Assembly: GCA_029567325.1 (NCBI GenBank)
Contig: JAKQLF010000381.1
Span: forward strand, 1 to 48,580
DNA: 48,580 nucleotides
Direction of reading: 5' to 3'
DNA from: Bacteroidota bacterium
Lineage (GTDB): Bacteria > Bacteroidota > Bacteroidia > Chitinophagales > Saprospiraceae
The notes beneath the pieces are model-generated. The model made no database searches. It had not been told where the DNA came from and worked only from the letters and a program-made list of their open reading frames with translations. The position numbers were made by a program, and so were the translations under genes. Numbering within the stretch: position 1 is the first letter of the stretch; every line of letters starts with the position of its first letter. Shown here piece by piece: positions 7,169 to 15,936 of this stretch.

Positions 7169-8143
7169 ATGTGGAGACGTCCAAGACGCAACAGGAAAAC
7201 GGAGGTGATCAGGTCTGCCGTGAGAGAAAATGCAGTTCAAGTAGAAAATTTGATCATGCCCTTATTTTTGGTGGGCGGCACTGGTGTCAATGAAGTGGTG
7301 AAATCTTTGCCCATTGCTTCCAGAATGAGCGAAGACAATTGCCTGAAAGAAATTGAATCTGGCTTGAAATTGGGATTGAATAAATTCATCATGTTTCCTG
7401 CCATTCCAGAAGCTTTGAAAGACAGCGTCGCTTCACACAGTTATCATCCCGACAATTTTTATTTGAAAGTTGCGGCCAACATCAAGCGCAATTTTGGCAA
7501 TGATGTTTGTCTCATCAGTGACGTGGCCATGGATCCGTACAGCAGTGATGGCCACGACGGATACGTGGAAAATGGTGAAATCATCAACGATATTACCTTG
7601 CCGATCCTTGCAGAAATGGCACTCGCCCAAGCACAAGCAGGTTTTGATATCTTGGGACCATCGGATATGATGGACGGAAGGATAGGCGCCATTCGTACTA
7701 AATTGGATGAAGCGGATTATTACAATACGTCAATCATGTCTTACACTGCGAAATATGCCAGTTGTTTTTACGGACCATTCAGAGATGCACTAGATTCTGC
7801 ACCGAAATCAGGTGATAAAAAGACTTATCAAATGGATCCCGCCAACAAAAAAGAAGCCCTCATAGAAGCCGAATTGGACGAAATGGAAGGAGCTGACTTT
7901 ATGATGGTGAAACCTGCGCTCCATTACCTCGACATCATCCATGTGCTGAAGGAAAGTACAAATTTACCCATCTCCGCATACCACGTTTCCGGCGAATGTG
8001 CGCTATTGATTGCCGCTGCTCAGAATGGCTGGATCGACTACCACAAAGCCATTGATGAGACCTTACTCTCCATCAAAAGGGCGGGAGCTGATCTGATCAT
8101 TACCTATTTCGCTAAGGAATGGGCGGAGAGACATATGATTTAA
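7169..8143 (+). CDS. hemB: Delta-aminolevulinic acid dehydratase (porphobilinogen synthase)
   Basis: 324 residues, normal HemB length. It condenses two 5-aminolevulinate molecules to porphobilinogen in the cytoplasm, the second committed step of tetrapyrrole synthesis. The two Schiff-base lysines are visible as K195 (SYTAKYAS) and K248 (MMVKPALHY). In the metal site region the sequence is SDVAMDPYSSDGHDGYV near 117-133: aspartates stand where the Zn-dependent enzymes have cysteines, so this should be the Mg2+/K+-type enzyme. GPSDMMDGRIGAIR (near 163-176) is also diagnostic. No other haem gene is nearby. Confidence 0.95.
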   Translation: MWRRPRRNRKTEVIRSAVRENAVQVENLIMPLFLVGGTGVNEVVKSLPIASRMSEDNCLKEIESGLKLGLNKFIMFPAIPEALKDSVASHSYHPDNFYLKVAANIKRNFGNDVCLISDVAMDPYSSDGHDGYVENGEIINDITLPILAEMALAQAQAGFDILGPSDMMDGRIGAIRTKLDEADYYNTSIMSYTAKYASCFYGPFRDALDSAPKSGDKKTYQMDPANKKEALIEAELDEMEGADFMMVKPALHYLDIIHVLKESTNLPISAYHVSGECALLIAAAQNGWIDYHKAIDETLLSIKRAGADLIITYFAKEWAERHMI

Positions 8144-8172
8144 GATTATTCCGGTGATAGGATGATATAATG

Positions 8173-8796
8173 CTAATCAAAACGGTATTTTAAACCAATC
8201 ATGAAGCCTACATTTTCAACCCAAATATCATATTCTGGGCTTGGGGGATTCGTAAGAATAGTAATACCTTCATTATAATACATGGGCAATAAAGTAATCG
8301 GAGAGCTTAAACTTAAGGACCAATGTTTTCCTGTTTTTATTCTAATTCCAAGATCCAAATTGCTATAAAAGCTTCTTTGTTCGTTTATTGGTTCTTTGTC
8401 TGAGGCAAGAATATAATTGCTGATATTGGAAAAAAATGAGATTTTTCGTTTTTTAAGTTGATAATCTAGTCCAAACCTTATGGGTATGTACGATATGTAG
8501 GTATCAGGTGATGATGAATTTTGAATATTCAATACCCAAAAAAAAGTGTATCCAACGCCAATTCTAGGTTGGATTAACTTTTCAGTTCTGAAGGTTTTCC
8601 AAAATGAAATATCAGATTGCCAAGTATATCCATTGTAGCTATCGTATTGTGCAGAAGTACCAAATTGATCAAAAAAGATAGCGCCAGTGGCAATTTCAAG
8701 CTCAGATTTACTTTGACATAAGATCAAAGAGCGGACAAAGATTACAAAAGAAATAATGCAAATGTATTTTTTCATAAGAGGCAATTGTATTTTCAT
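8173..8796 (-). CDS. Predicted outer-membrane beta-barrel protein, unknown function
   Basis: 207 residues. A signal peptide covers about residues 1-28 (hydrophobic core CIISFVIFVRSLIL). The rest alternates hydrophobic and polar residues with aromatic girdle-like positions and ends KYRFD, the terminal aromatic pattern of outer-membrane barrels. It has eight or so candidate strands. No named family is recognised. The start may be ATG 8796 or the internal ATG at 8775, which gives a more typical MKKY signal start. A good minus-strand promoter lies at 8819-8852. It is convergent with hemB and seems monocistronic. Confidence 0.62.
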   Translation of the reverse strand: MKIQLPLMKKYICIISFVIFVRSLILCQSKSELEIATGAIFFDQFGTSAQYDSYNGYTWQSDISFWKTFRTEKLIQPRIGVGYTFFWVLNIQNSSSPDTYISYIPIRFGLDYQLKKRKISFFSNISNYILASDKEPINEQRSFYSNLDLGIRIKTGKHWSLSLSSPITLLPMYYNEGITILTNPPSPEYDIWVENVGFMIGLKYRFD

Positions 8797-8818
8797 TCAT
8801 AGGCTAAAAGCTTAGATT

Positions 8819-8852
8819 CAAAGGTATTACAATTTCAAAAAACTAGCACAAA
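8819..8852 (-). promoter_or_regulatory. Promoter TTTG-N22-TACCTTTG (minus strand)
   Basis: On the plus strand CAAAGGTA at 8819-8826 and CAAA at 8849-8852. Both the -7 and -33 elements are present, with spacing one or two bases longer than usual, just upstream of the minus-strand barrel gene. Confidence 0.5.
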
Positions 8853-8921
8853 AAGTACTTGCTTTTTATACTCAAATAAATATGTTAAAAATTTCAATGA
8901 GTAACTCCGAATGACCATTAG

Positions 8922-8963
8922 CCTTAGTCTATCATCTTTCGTCTATCCACTTTTGTCTTTCTT
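8922..8963 (-). repeat. Tandem 14-base (2 x 7) repeat, three units
   Basis: Read on the minus strand: AAGAAAGACAAAAG, TGGATAGACGAAAG, ATGATAGACTAAGG, three contiguous 14-base units related to the ATGAARGACGRRAG units at 43433-43474. It lies between the barrel gene and pruA, in DNA with no coding potential. Confidence 0.65.
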
Positions 8964-8999
8964 CTTCCTACATTTTTTGAAATGGGACCAATTTATAAA

Positions 9000-10628
9000 C
9001 TAACCCAAAAATGGATATTTGTAATCGTGTGGTGGCACAAAGTTTTCCTTGATCGTACGCGGAGAAAGCCATCGGTATAAGTTAACAGCCGAACCTGCTT
9101 TGTCATTGGTTCCAGAACCTCTAGCTCCTCCGAAAGGTTGCTGTCCTACTACGGCGCCAGTTGGTTTATCATTGATGTAAAAGTTACCAGCAGCATGTTG
9201 CAAAGCTTTGGTAACAGAGTCGATAACGTAGCGATCACCAGAAAAAATGGAACCGGTAAGTGCGTATTCAGAAGTATCATCCACCAAAGTCAGGACTTCT
9301 TCCCAATCTTTATCTTCAAAAACATAAATGGTCAGGACTGGGCCAAAAATTTCCTCAACCATGGTCAATGACTTTGGATTTGTGGTCAAAACAACCGTGG
9401 GTGAGATGAAGTAACCCTCGCTTTTATCATAGGTTCCTCCAAAAATGATCTCTACATCTTTGTCTGCTTTACACCTTTCTATATAGGAAGTAATTTTATC
9501 AAAAGCTCTTTCGTCTATGACGGCATTGACAAAATTTTCGAAATTTTCAACCGTTCCCACAGTGATTTCATCTAGCATTCCCGCCATCAAATCACGGACT
9601 TCTTTCCACAAAGATTTAGGAATATAAGCACGCGATGCTGCACTACATTTTTGACCTTGAAACTCAAATGCACCTCTGACCAAGGCCACAGCAAGCGCTT
9701 TTGCATCAGCACTTGGATGCGCCAAAACGAAATCCTTGCCACCAGTTTCACCAACAATTCTAGGATAAGATCGATATACATCCAAAGAATTGGAAATGGT
9801 TTTCCACAAGCTTTTGAATACAGCGGTACTGCCTGTGAAATGTAATCCAGCAAAATCGCGATGTCCAAAGACTACTTTTCCCAACTCTGGCCCATCGACG
9901 TGAACGAGGTTGATGACGCCATCTGGAAGCCCAGCAGCTCTAAAAACTTCCATGACCACCATGGCAGAATATATCTGACTGTCGGCTGCTTTCCAAACCA
10001 CGGTATTTCCACATAAAGCAGCAGACATCGGTAGATTACCTGCAATCGCCGTGAAATTAAAAGGCGTGATGGCAACGACAAAACCCTCTAATGGACGGTA
10101 CTCTGTTTTATTCCAAATACCTGCACTGGAATGAGGTTGGATCTGGTAAATTTCATTCAAGAATTTCACATTATACCTCAAAAAGTCGATCAACTCTGCA
10201 ACAGAATCAATTTCTGATTGATAGCAATTTTTTGACTGACACAACATCGTCGCGGCATTCATTTTATATCTGTAAGGGCCAGCCAACAAATCTGCAGCCT
10301 TCAAAAAAATGGCAGCGCGGTCAGAAAAACTCATAGACGACCAATTTTTCTTCGCCTTGTGAGCAGCTTTTATGGCATCTTCTACGTGGCCAGCATTGCC
10401 AGAATGATATTGGCCAAGGCTGTGAGACAATTCATGAGGTGGACGCATTGGATGCACATTTCCCGTTTTGACTTCCTTGCCGTCGATCCAAAAGCCGTGA
10501 TCAGCTTCCACAGATTTTAAGTCAGCAATGGCCTTTTGCAGGTTTGATTTTTCGACACTACCCGGTGCGTAATCCAAAACTTTTTCGTTGGTGATGGCAG
10601 GTAATCCTGGAATGTAATTTGATGGCAT
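9000..10628 (-). CDS. pruA: L-glutamate gamma-semialdehyde (1-pyrroline-5-carboxylate) dehydrogenase
   Basis: About 542 residues of the stand-alone P5C dehydrogenase type, without a fused proline dehydrogenase. It oxidises glutamate semialdehyde to glutamate with NAD+, the second step of proline catabolism. Visible landmarks: TPFNFTAIAGNLP near 188-200, GSTAVF, the general-base motif IVGETGGKD (Glu near 294), the catalytic Cys in GAFEFQGQKCSAASRAYIP (near 328) and PFGGARGSGTNDKAG near the end. I place the start at ATG 10628; a TTG two codons upstream is also open. No putA, proline permease or regulator is adjacent. The gene stands alone on the minus strand. Confidence 0.94.
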   Translation of the reverse strand: MPSNYIPGLPAITNEKVLDYAPGSVEKSNLQKAIADLKSVEADHGFWIDGKEVKTGNVHPMRPPHELSHSLGQYHSGNAGHVEDAIKAAHKAKKNWSSMSFSDRAAIFLKAADLLAGPYRYKMNAATMLCQSKNCYQSEIDSVAELIDFLRYNVKFLNEIYQIQPHSSAGIWNKTEYRPLEGFVVAITPFNFTAIAGNLPMSAALCGNTVVWKAADSQIYSAMVVMEVFRAAGLPDGVINLVHVDGPELGKVVFGHRDFAGLHFTGSTAVFKSLWKTISNSLDVYRSYPRIVGETGGKDFVLAHPSADAKALAVALVRGAFEFQGQKCSAASRAYIPKSLWKEVRDLMAGMLDEITVGTVENFENFVNAVIDERAFDKITSYIERCKADKDVEIIFGGTYDKSEGYFISPTVVLTTNPKSLTMVEEIFGPVLTIYVFEDKDWEEVLTLVDDTSEYALTGSIFSGDRYVIDSVTKALQHAAGNFYINDKPTGAVVGQQPFGGARGSGTNDKAGSAVNLYRWLSPRTIKENFVPPHDYKYPFLG

Positions 10629-10772
10629 AATCAATAATTTGGTTAGAATAAAAAAATGGTATCGGGTGTTTTACAACTGTCGGGAGCAAGTTTTAAAATC
10701 AAAATCCGTGGGTTGCAAATTAAAAAATTGACCACCCAGCAATAAACTTTTGTGTTAAAATGGGTCATTTTT

Positions 10773-10802
10773 AACCAAAATTGATCATAGCTGAACAGTT
10801 AC
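10773..10802 (+). repeat. Second copy of the AGCTGAACAGT half-element
   Basis: ACCAAAATTGATCATAGCTG followed by AACAGTTAC, 24 of 29 bases identical to 7124-7152. No matching left arm is seen upstream, so this is a half copy. It sits 13 bases before the -7 box of the deacetylase gene, a position where it could act as an operator. Confidence 0.5.
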
Positions 10803-10815
10803 TAAAAAACAAATT

Positions 10816-10823
10816 TACATTTG
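10816..10823 (+). promoter_or_regulatory. -7 element TACATTTG for the deacetylase/DUF6089 pair
   Basis: Perfect TAnnTTTG match 31 bases before ATG 10855, with no TTTG -33 box at normal spacing. Confidence 0.5.
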
Positions 10824-10854
10824 CAGCCCGAAAAAAAGTAAAAAACAGGCAGAG

Positions 10855-11472
10855 ATGTATTTTGTAAAAACTCCCGCACTCTTTAAATGGTTTTACAAAC
10901 AAATAGTTTGGGACATTCCATCTGACGAAAAAGTGATCTATCTGACCTTTGATGACGGCCCAATTCCCGACATCACCCAATGGGTTTTGGAAATTTTGAA
11001 GGAATACAATGCAGAGGCAACTTTCTTTTGTGTGGGGGAAAATGTGAAAAAGTATCCTGAAATATTCAGCGAAATAAAACAAAATGGTCATGCAGTTGGC
11101 AACCATACTTTTCACCACATTTCAGGATGGAAAACGGCCAAAAACGCTTACATCGAAAATGTCGATCGGGCTGCAGAATTGATAGAAAGTAACTTATTCA
11201 GACCGCCTTATGGCAAAATGACTCCGGCGCAAATGCGGGAACTTGGGAAAAAATACCGCTTGATTTACTGGGATGTGCTGAGTGGTGATTTTGATAAATC
11301 CGTAGATTACAAAACGTGTTTGAAAAAATTAAAAAAACACACCAAAAGTGGATCCATCGTGGTATTTCACGACAGCATCAAATCAGAAAAAGTATTAAGA
11401 ATGGTGCTTCCGGAAATCATGGATTACTGGCAGACAAATGGTTTTATTTTTAAAAAGATCGCCTCAAATTGA
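10855..11472 (+). CDS. Polysaccharide deacetylase family protein (NodB fold)
   Basis: 205 residues, almost exactly one NodB homology domain. Motif 1 LTFDDGP (near 30-36) gives the catalytic base and metal-binding aspartates. Motif 2 is GNHTFHH (near 82-88) with the metal histidines. Motif 3 RPPYGKM is near 119-125. Motif 4 is YWDVLSGDFD, and motif 5 is VVFHDS with the last catalytic His. All metal and acid-base residues are present, so it is probably an active deacetylase of N-acetylated glycans. No signal peptide or membrane anchor is seen, which is unusual for an enzyme acting on envelope glycans. The DUF6089-like gene follows closely. Confidence 0.87.
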   Translation: MYFVKTPALFKWFYKQIVWDIPSDEKVIYLTFDDGPIPDITQWVLEILKEYNAEATFFCVGENVKKYPEIFSEIKQNGHAVGNHTFHHISGWKTAKNAYIENVDRAAELIESNLFRPPYGKMTPAQMRELGKKYRLIYWDVLSGDFDKSVDYKTCLKKLKKHTKSGSIVVFHDSIKSEKVLRMVLPEIMDYWQTNGFIFKKIASN

Positions 11473-11543
11473 GAAATGATATGCAACATGAAATAAAAAA
11501 GTGGCGTTATACGCTCGAACATACTATTGAACTTTATATCTCC

Positions 11544-12356
11544 ATGGGCAAAAACTTCCGTTTTGTTGGCTTTTTTCTTTTATTATTTCCACTCTTGGGT
11601 CAAGCTCAAAAGGGCTATGAACTTGGCGGTTGGCTGGGTTTGAGTCAATATTATGGAGATCTCAACACTTCCATCAATATCAAAAAACCAGGCATTGCTG
11701 GTGGATTGAATGCGCGATACAACTTCAATAATCGACTGAGTACAAAGGCAAGTTTGAATTATGGTAGGATTGCAGCCGACGATGATTTGTCCAATAATAA
11801 TTTTGAAAGAAGAAGAAATCTGGATTTCAAGTCCAATATTTTTGATTTTACTGCTGTGGGTGAATTCAATTTTTTTGAATATAAACATGGCTCTAAATTG
11901 GAATTCTGGACGCCTTACGTAGGGCTAGGTTTTTCTGTTTTCAGATACAATCCAACTACCAAATTGGGAGACATCAAATACAGTTTGAGAGATTTTGGTA
12001 CCGAAGGCCAGGCAGTAGGTGAAGAATATTTGTTGTTTAGTGGTGGAGCTACCTTGACAGGTGGTGTAAAATGGGACCTCAACAGAGATTGGAGTTTGAA
12101 TGCGGAGATTTCATTGAGAAAATTATTCACCGATTATATTGATGACGTCAGTACCGTCTACACAGATAAAAATACGCTCAGAACAAGGAGAGGAGACACT
12201 GCCGTTTTGTTGTCTGACAAATCAGTAGATTCTGCGATCAGCACACCGGGATCTCAGAGAGGGAATAGCAAAGACAATGATACATATGTATTCATTGGCA
12301 TCAGCATCATGCGGTATTTCGGAGACATTCCATGCCCAAAAGTGAGTAAAAATTAG
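11544..12356 (+). CDS. DUF6089-like outer-membrane beta-barrel protein
   Basis: The open frame begins near 11469, but the ATG at 11544 gives a classical signal peptide (KNFRFVGFFLLLFPLLGQAQ) and a protein of 270 residues, so I use that start. The mature protein begins YELGGWLGLSQYYGDLN, the hallmark opening of DUF6089-type proteins of Bacteroidota, and continues with barrel-like strands ending IGISIMRYFGD. Exact function is unknown; the family is inferred to be outer-membrane. It lies 71 bases after the deacetylase gene in the same orientation and is probably cotranscribed. Confidence 0.7.
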   Translation: MGKNFRFVGFFLLLFPLLGQAQKGYELGGWLGLSQYYGDLNTSINIKKPGIAGGLNARYNFNNRLSTKASLNYGRIAADDDLSNNNFERRRNLDFKSNIFDFTAVGEFNFFEYKHGSKLEFWTPYVGLGFSVFRYNPTTKLGDIKYSLRDFGTEGQAVGEEYLLFSGGATLTGGVKWDLNRDWSLNAEISLRKLFTDYIDDVSTVYTDKNTLRTRRGDTAVLLSDKSVDSAISTPGSQRGNSKDNDTYVFIGISIMRYFGDIPCPKVSKN

Positions 12357-14213
<1,857 letters not shown>

Positions 14214-14243
14214 TTTATTTCGTACAATCAAATTGTAAACTAT

Positions 14244-14498
14244 ATGCAACTATTGGTTCTTACTCCAGAGAAAGAAATGTACCAAGGCAACATACAATCT
14301 GTAAAAGTGCCAGGGACAAAAGGACAATTTGAAATCCTCAAAGGTCACGCACCTATTGTTTCATCTTTGGGAAAAGGTGTGGTAAGAATTGTGGACACTG
14401 CAGGAAATAAAAGCGAAATCGAAATCCTGAAAGGCTTCGTAGAAGTCTTAAGAGATGAAGTTTCTATCTTGGTTCAAGTTGTGAAAAAAGAACAATAA
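14244..14498 (+). CDS. atpC: F-type ATP synthase subunit epsilon (short form)
   Basis: 84 residues, covering only the N-terminal beta-sandwich domain (LVLTPEKEMYQGNIQSVKVPG at the start, GHAPIVSSLGKG near 34-45). The C-terminal two-helix domain that inhibits ATP hydrolysis in E. coli epsilon is absent, which is common in Bacteroidota. Epsilon binds gamma and the c-ring in the central stalk. The gene begins 30 bases after atpD and is followed by a strong terminator at 14530-14567. Confidence 0.92.
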   Translation: MQLLVLTPEKEMYQGNIQSVKVPGTKGQFEILKGHAPIVSSLGKGVVRIVDTAGNKSEIEILKGFVEVLRDEVSILVQVVKKEQ

Positions 14499-14529
14499 GA
14501 CTCGAAGTTTAATAGTAGATATTCTAAAT

Positions 14530-14567
14530 AAAAAGGGATTGAAGTCGATGGATTTCAGTCCCTTTTT
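14530..14567 (+). terminator. Rho-independent terminator of atpDC
   Basis: AAAAAGGGATTGAAGTC (14530-14546) pairs with GATTTCAGTCCCTTTTT (14551-14567) over 17 base pairs including two G-U pairs, with a four-base GATG loop and a U-rich end. Lies 31 bases after the atpC stop. Confidence 0.85.
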
Positions 14568-14569
14568 TA

Positions 14570-14639
14570 TTGGAGACCGGAAACAGGAAACCGGAAACCG
14601 GAAAAAAACGGAAATCGGAGGACGGAAATCGGAGGACGG
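14570..14639 (+). repeat. Heptanucleotide tandem repeat, block 1
   Basis: Contiguous 7-base units: CCGGAAA, CAGGAAA, CCGGAAA, CCGGAAA (14577-14604), three extra A, then ACGGAAA-TCGGAGG twice (14608-14635) and a partial ACGG. The second part is an exact 14-base direct repeat built of two heptamers. Consensus NYGGAAA. It follows the atpC terminator directly. Confidence 0.8.
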
Positions 14640-14692
14640 TTCCGATAGCTATTGAAGTTTCATGATTTTGGTTGACAACTTTTATTCCAAAT

Positions 14693-14755
14693 TCCATTAG
14701 ATGTTAAATTCGTGAAATAGAGTTTTTTTCGTGAATTCGTGGCAACCTTTATTGA
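14693..14755. repeat. Spacer with ATTCGTG direct repeats
   Basis: Between the two heptamer blocks the sequence contains ATTCGTGAAATAGAG and ATTCGTGGCAACC (around 14708-14745), plus CGTGAATTCGTG. The octamer-like ATTCGTG recurs. It looks like another low-complexity intergenic repeat and is not coding. Confidence 0.35.
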
Positions 14756-14803
14756 CGGAAATCGGAAATCGAAGGATGGTGAAAGGAGACTGGAAAGCGG
14801 GAA
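14755..14803 (+). repeat. Heptanucleotide tandem repeat, block 2
   Basis: Seven consecutive 7-base units: ACGGAAA, TCGGAAA, TCGAAGG, ATGGTGA, AAGGAGA, CTGGAAA, GCGGGAA. More diverged than block 1 but in register with the same purine-rich consensus. Confidence 0.65.
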
Positions 14804-14828
14804 AAATGGTAAATATGGTGGCGAGACT

Positions 14829-15017
14829 TCATTCTCTGCTTGCTAGTTTACCTTCAAAACAAGCTTGAATTTGCTCAATTGTTAAATGAGGATAATTAGA
14901 TAAAACTTGTTCGACGGTATAACCACTTGCCAATTTTCGCAATATAAGCTCTACAGATATTCGCGTACCTTTAATGATAGGTTTTCCTAACAAAATTTTT
15001 GGGTCTCTAGTTATCAT
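14829..15017 (-). CDS. DUF433 family protein (VapB45-like antitoxin), apparently orphan
   Basis: 62 residues with the DUF433 signature: RDPKILLGKPIIKGTRISVELILRKLASGYTVEQVLSNYPHL, a small winged/homeodomain-like DNA-binding fold. DUF433 proteins are often antitoxins paired with a DUF5615 PIN-like ribonuclease encoded just downstream. Here the downstream side (below 14829) is only heptamer repeats, and upstream is a hairpin array, so no partner is seen. The C-terminus (IQACFEGKLASRE) is a few residues shorter than I would expect from the family (usually AC-EYA-ELASRE), consistent with a small in-frame deletion. Confidence 0.72.
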   Translation of the reverse strand: MITRDPKILLGKPIIKGTRISVELILRKLASGYTVEQVLSNYPHLTIEQIQACFEGKLASRE

Positions 15018-15133
15018 AGTTTATATTTTACCAATTACTTGCTTTTGTAAAATAGTTCAAACATTCTGAAACCTTAATTAGTTCCAATAATCTTAGACCA
15101 GAACTAAGCAGTCATTGGAAACACAAAAAGAAA

Positions 15134-15153
15134 AGGCGCAAAATCCAGCGCCT
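15134..15153. repeat. Hairpin repeat, copy 1
   Basis: AGGCGC-AAAATCCA-GCGCCT, six-base-pair stem with eight-base loop, followed by CTACCAAATTGT. Nearly identical to copy 2 at 15205-15224. Confidence 0.75.
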
Positions 15154-15204
15154 CTACCAAATTGTTTTATTAATTTTTAAAAATGGTATGCTACAAAAAG
15201 GAAA

Positions 15205-15224
15205 AGGCGCAAAATCCTGCGCCT
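15205..15224. repeat. Hairpin repeat, copy 2
   Basis: AGGCGC-AAAATCCT-GCGCCT followed by CTACTAAATTGT, spaced 71 bases from copy 1. Both copies are preceded by ACAAAAAG. Confidence 0.75.
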
Positions 15225-15251
15225 CTACTAAATTGTATTATTTATATTATG

Positions 15252-15288
15252 AATAGGTAAGGCGAAATCATCGCCTCTACAACCTATT
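15252..15288. repeat. Hairpin repeat, copy 3, with extended stem
   Basis: AGGCGA-AATCA-TCGCCT (15260-15276) keeps the stem although its sixth pair is A-T instead of C-G, a compensatory change relative to copies 1 and 2. An outer stem AATAGGT (15252-15258) pairs with ACCTATT (15282-15288), reaching into the stop codon of the thioredoxin-fold gene. It may serve as a 3' processing or termination structure for that minus-strand gene, but no U-tract follows. Confidence 0.7.
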
Positions 15289-15841
15289 TTTTGCCTTGAT
15301 TTTTTGCTGCGGTTGTTTTCTCTTGTGCAATCATCTGCTGTAATGCACCTGTGAATTTATCCACGCTGTCTGCATATCCTGTTTTTCCTAATGGAATGAT
15401 GTTGAATTGATTATTTGTTTCATCCTTTTGTAAACGGAATAACCAAATAGTTGGAAAACCAGAGACTTGGAATGCTTGTTGCAAACTTGCGTTTTGACCT
15501 TTGATCGCATCAGGTATTTCTTTTCTTCTTGGATAGTCCAATTCCAAAAGAATGACATTTTTTGCAGCCCAATCTTTGAATTCTTGGTGTACAAAAACAT
15601 TGGCAGTCAACCTTTTGCACCACCCGCACCAATCACTACCTGTGAAATTAGCAAGTATTGGCTTGTTTGTTTTTTTAGATAGCTGATATACTTGCTCTAA
15701 GTCAGTCATCCAACCCGGATTCTCTGCGGTGTAAGCTGCAGTTTTTGCGGCAGTTTTTGTTTGTGCTTGCAATTGGTTTTGACCTGCAAAAGCCAATAAA
15801 ATAACCAATAGAGAGAAAAGCGATCTAGTCAATGCTTGCAT
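15284..15841 (-). CDS. Secreted thioredoxin-fold protein with CGWC motif
   Basis: 185 residues. Signal peptide about 1-27 (RSLFSLLVILLAFAGQNQLQAQ). The mature part is a thioredoxin_7/DUF255-like fold: KPILANFTGSDWCGWCKRL near 60-78 with the redox pair CGWC, and the cis-proline loop GFPTIWLF near 127-134. It should act in the periplasm as a disulfide oxidoreductase or thiol-based helper, client unknown. Monocistronic on the minus strand, with a -7 box at 15876-15883 and the hairpin array directly downstream. Confidence 0.8.
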   Translation of the reverse strand: MQALTRSLFSLLVILLAFAGQNQLQAQTKTAAKTAAYTAENPGWMTDLEQVYQLSKKTNKPILANFTGSDWCGWCKRLTANVFVHQEFKDWAAKNVILLELDYPRRKEIPDAIKGQNASLQQAFQVSGFPTIWLFRLQKDETNNQFNIIPLGKTGYADSVDKFTGALQQMIAQEKTTAAKNQGKK

Positions 15842-15875
15842 TTGTAGTTTTTGTTGATAACGTAAATATCTATTA

Positions 15876-15883
15876 CAAAGTTA
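15876..15883 (-). promoter_or_regulatory. -7 element (TAACTTTG on minus strand) for the thioredoxin-fold gene
   Basis: Plus strand CAAAGTTA, 34 bases upstream of the minus-strand ATG at 15841. -33 element not convincing. Confidence 0.45.
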
Positions 15884-15936
15884 ATGCCTAACTAACGAAA
15901 AATTATATTTAACAAATAAATAAATCGATCGTAAAG

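Noticed and set aside
14570-14803. CRISPR or coding repeats
   Set aside because: Units are seven bases, contiguous and not separated by spacers; no open frame.
15134-15276. CRISPR-like array
   Set aside because: Only three hairpins, irregular spacing (51 and 36 bases between), no cas genes and repeats too short.
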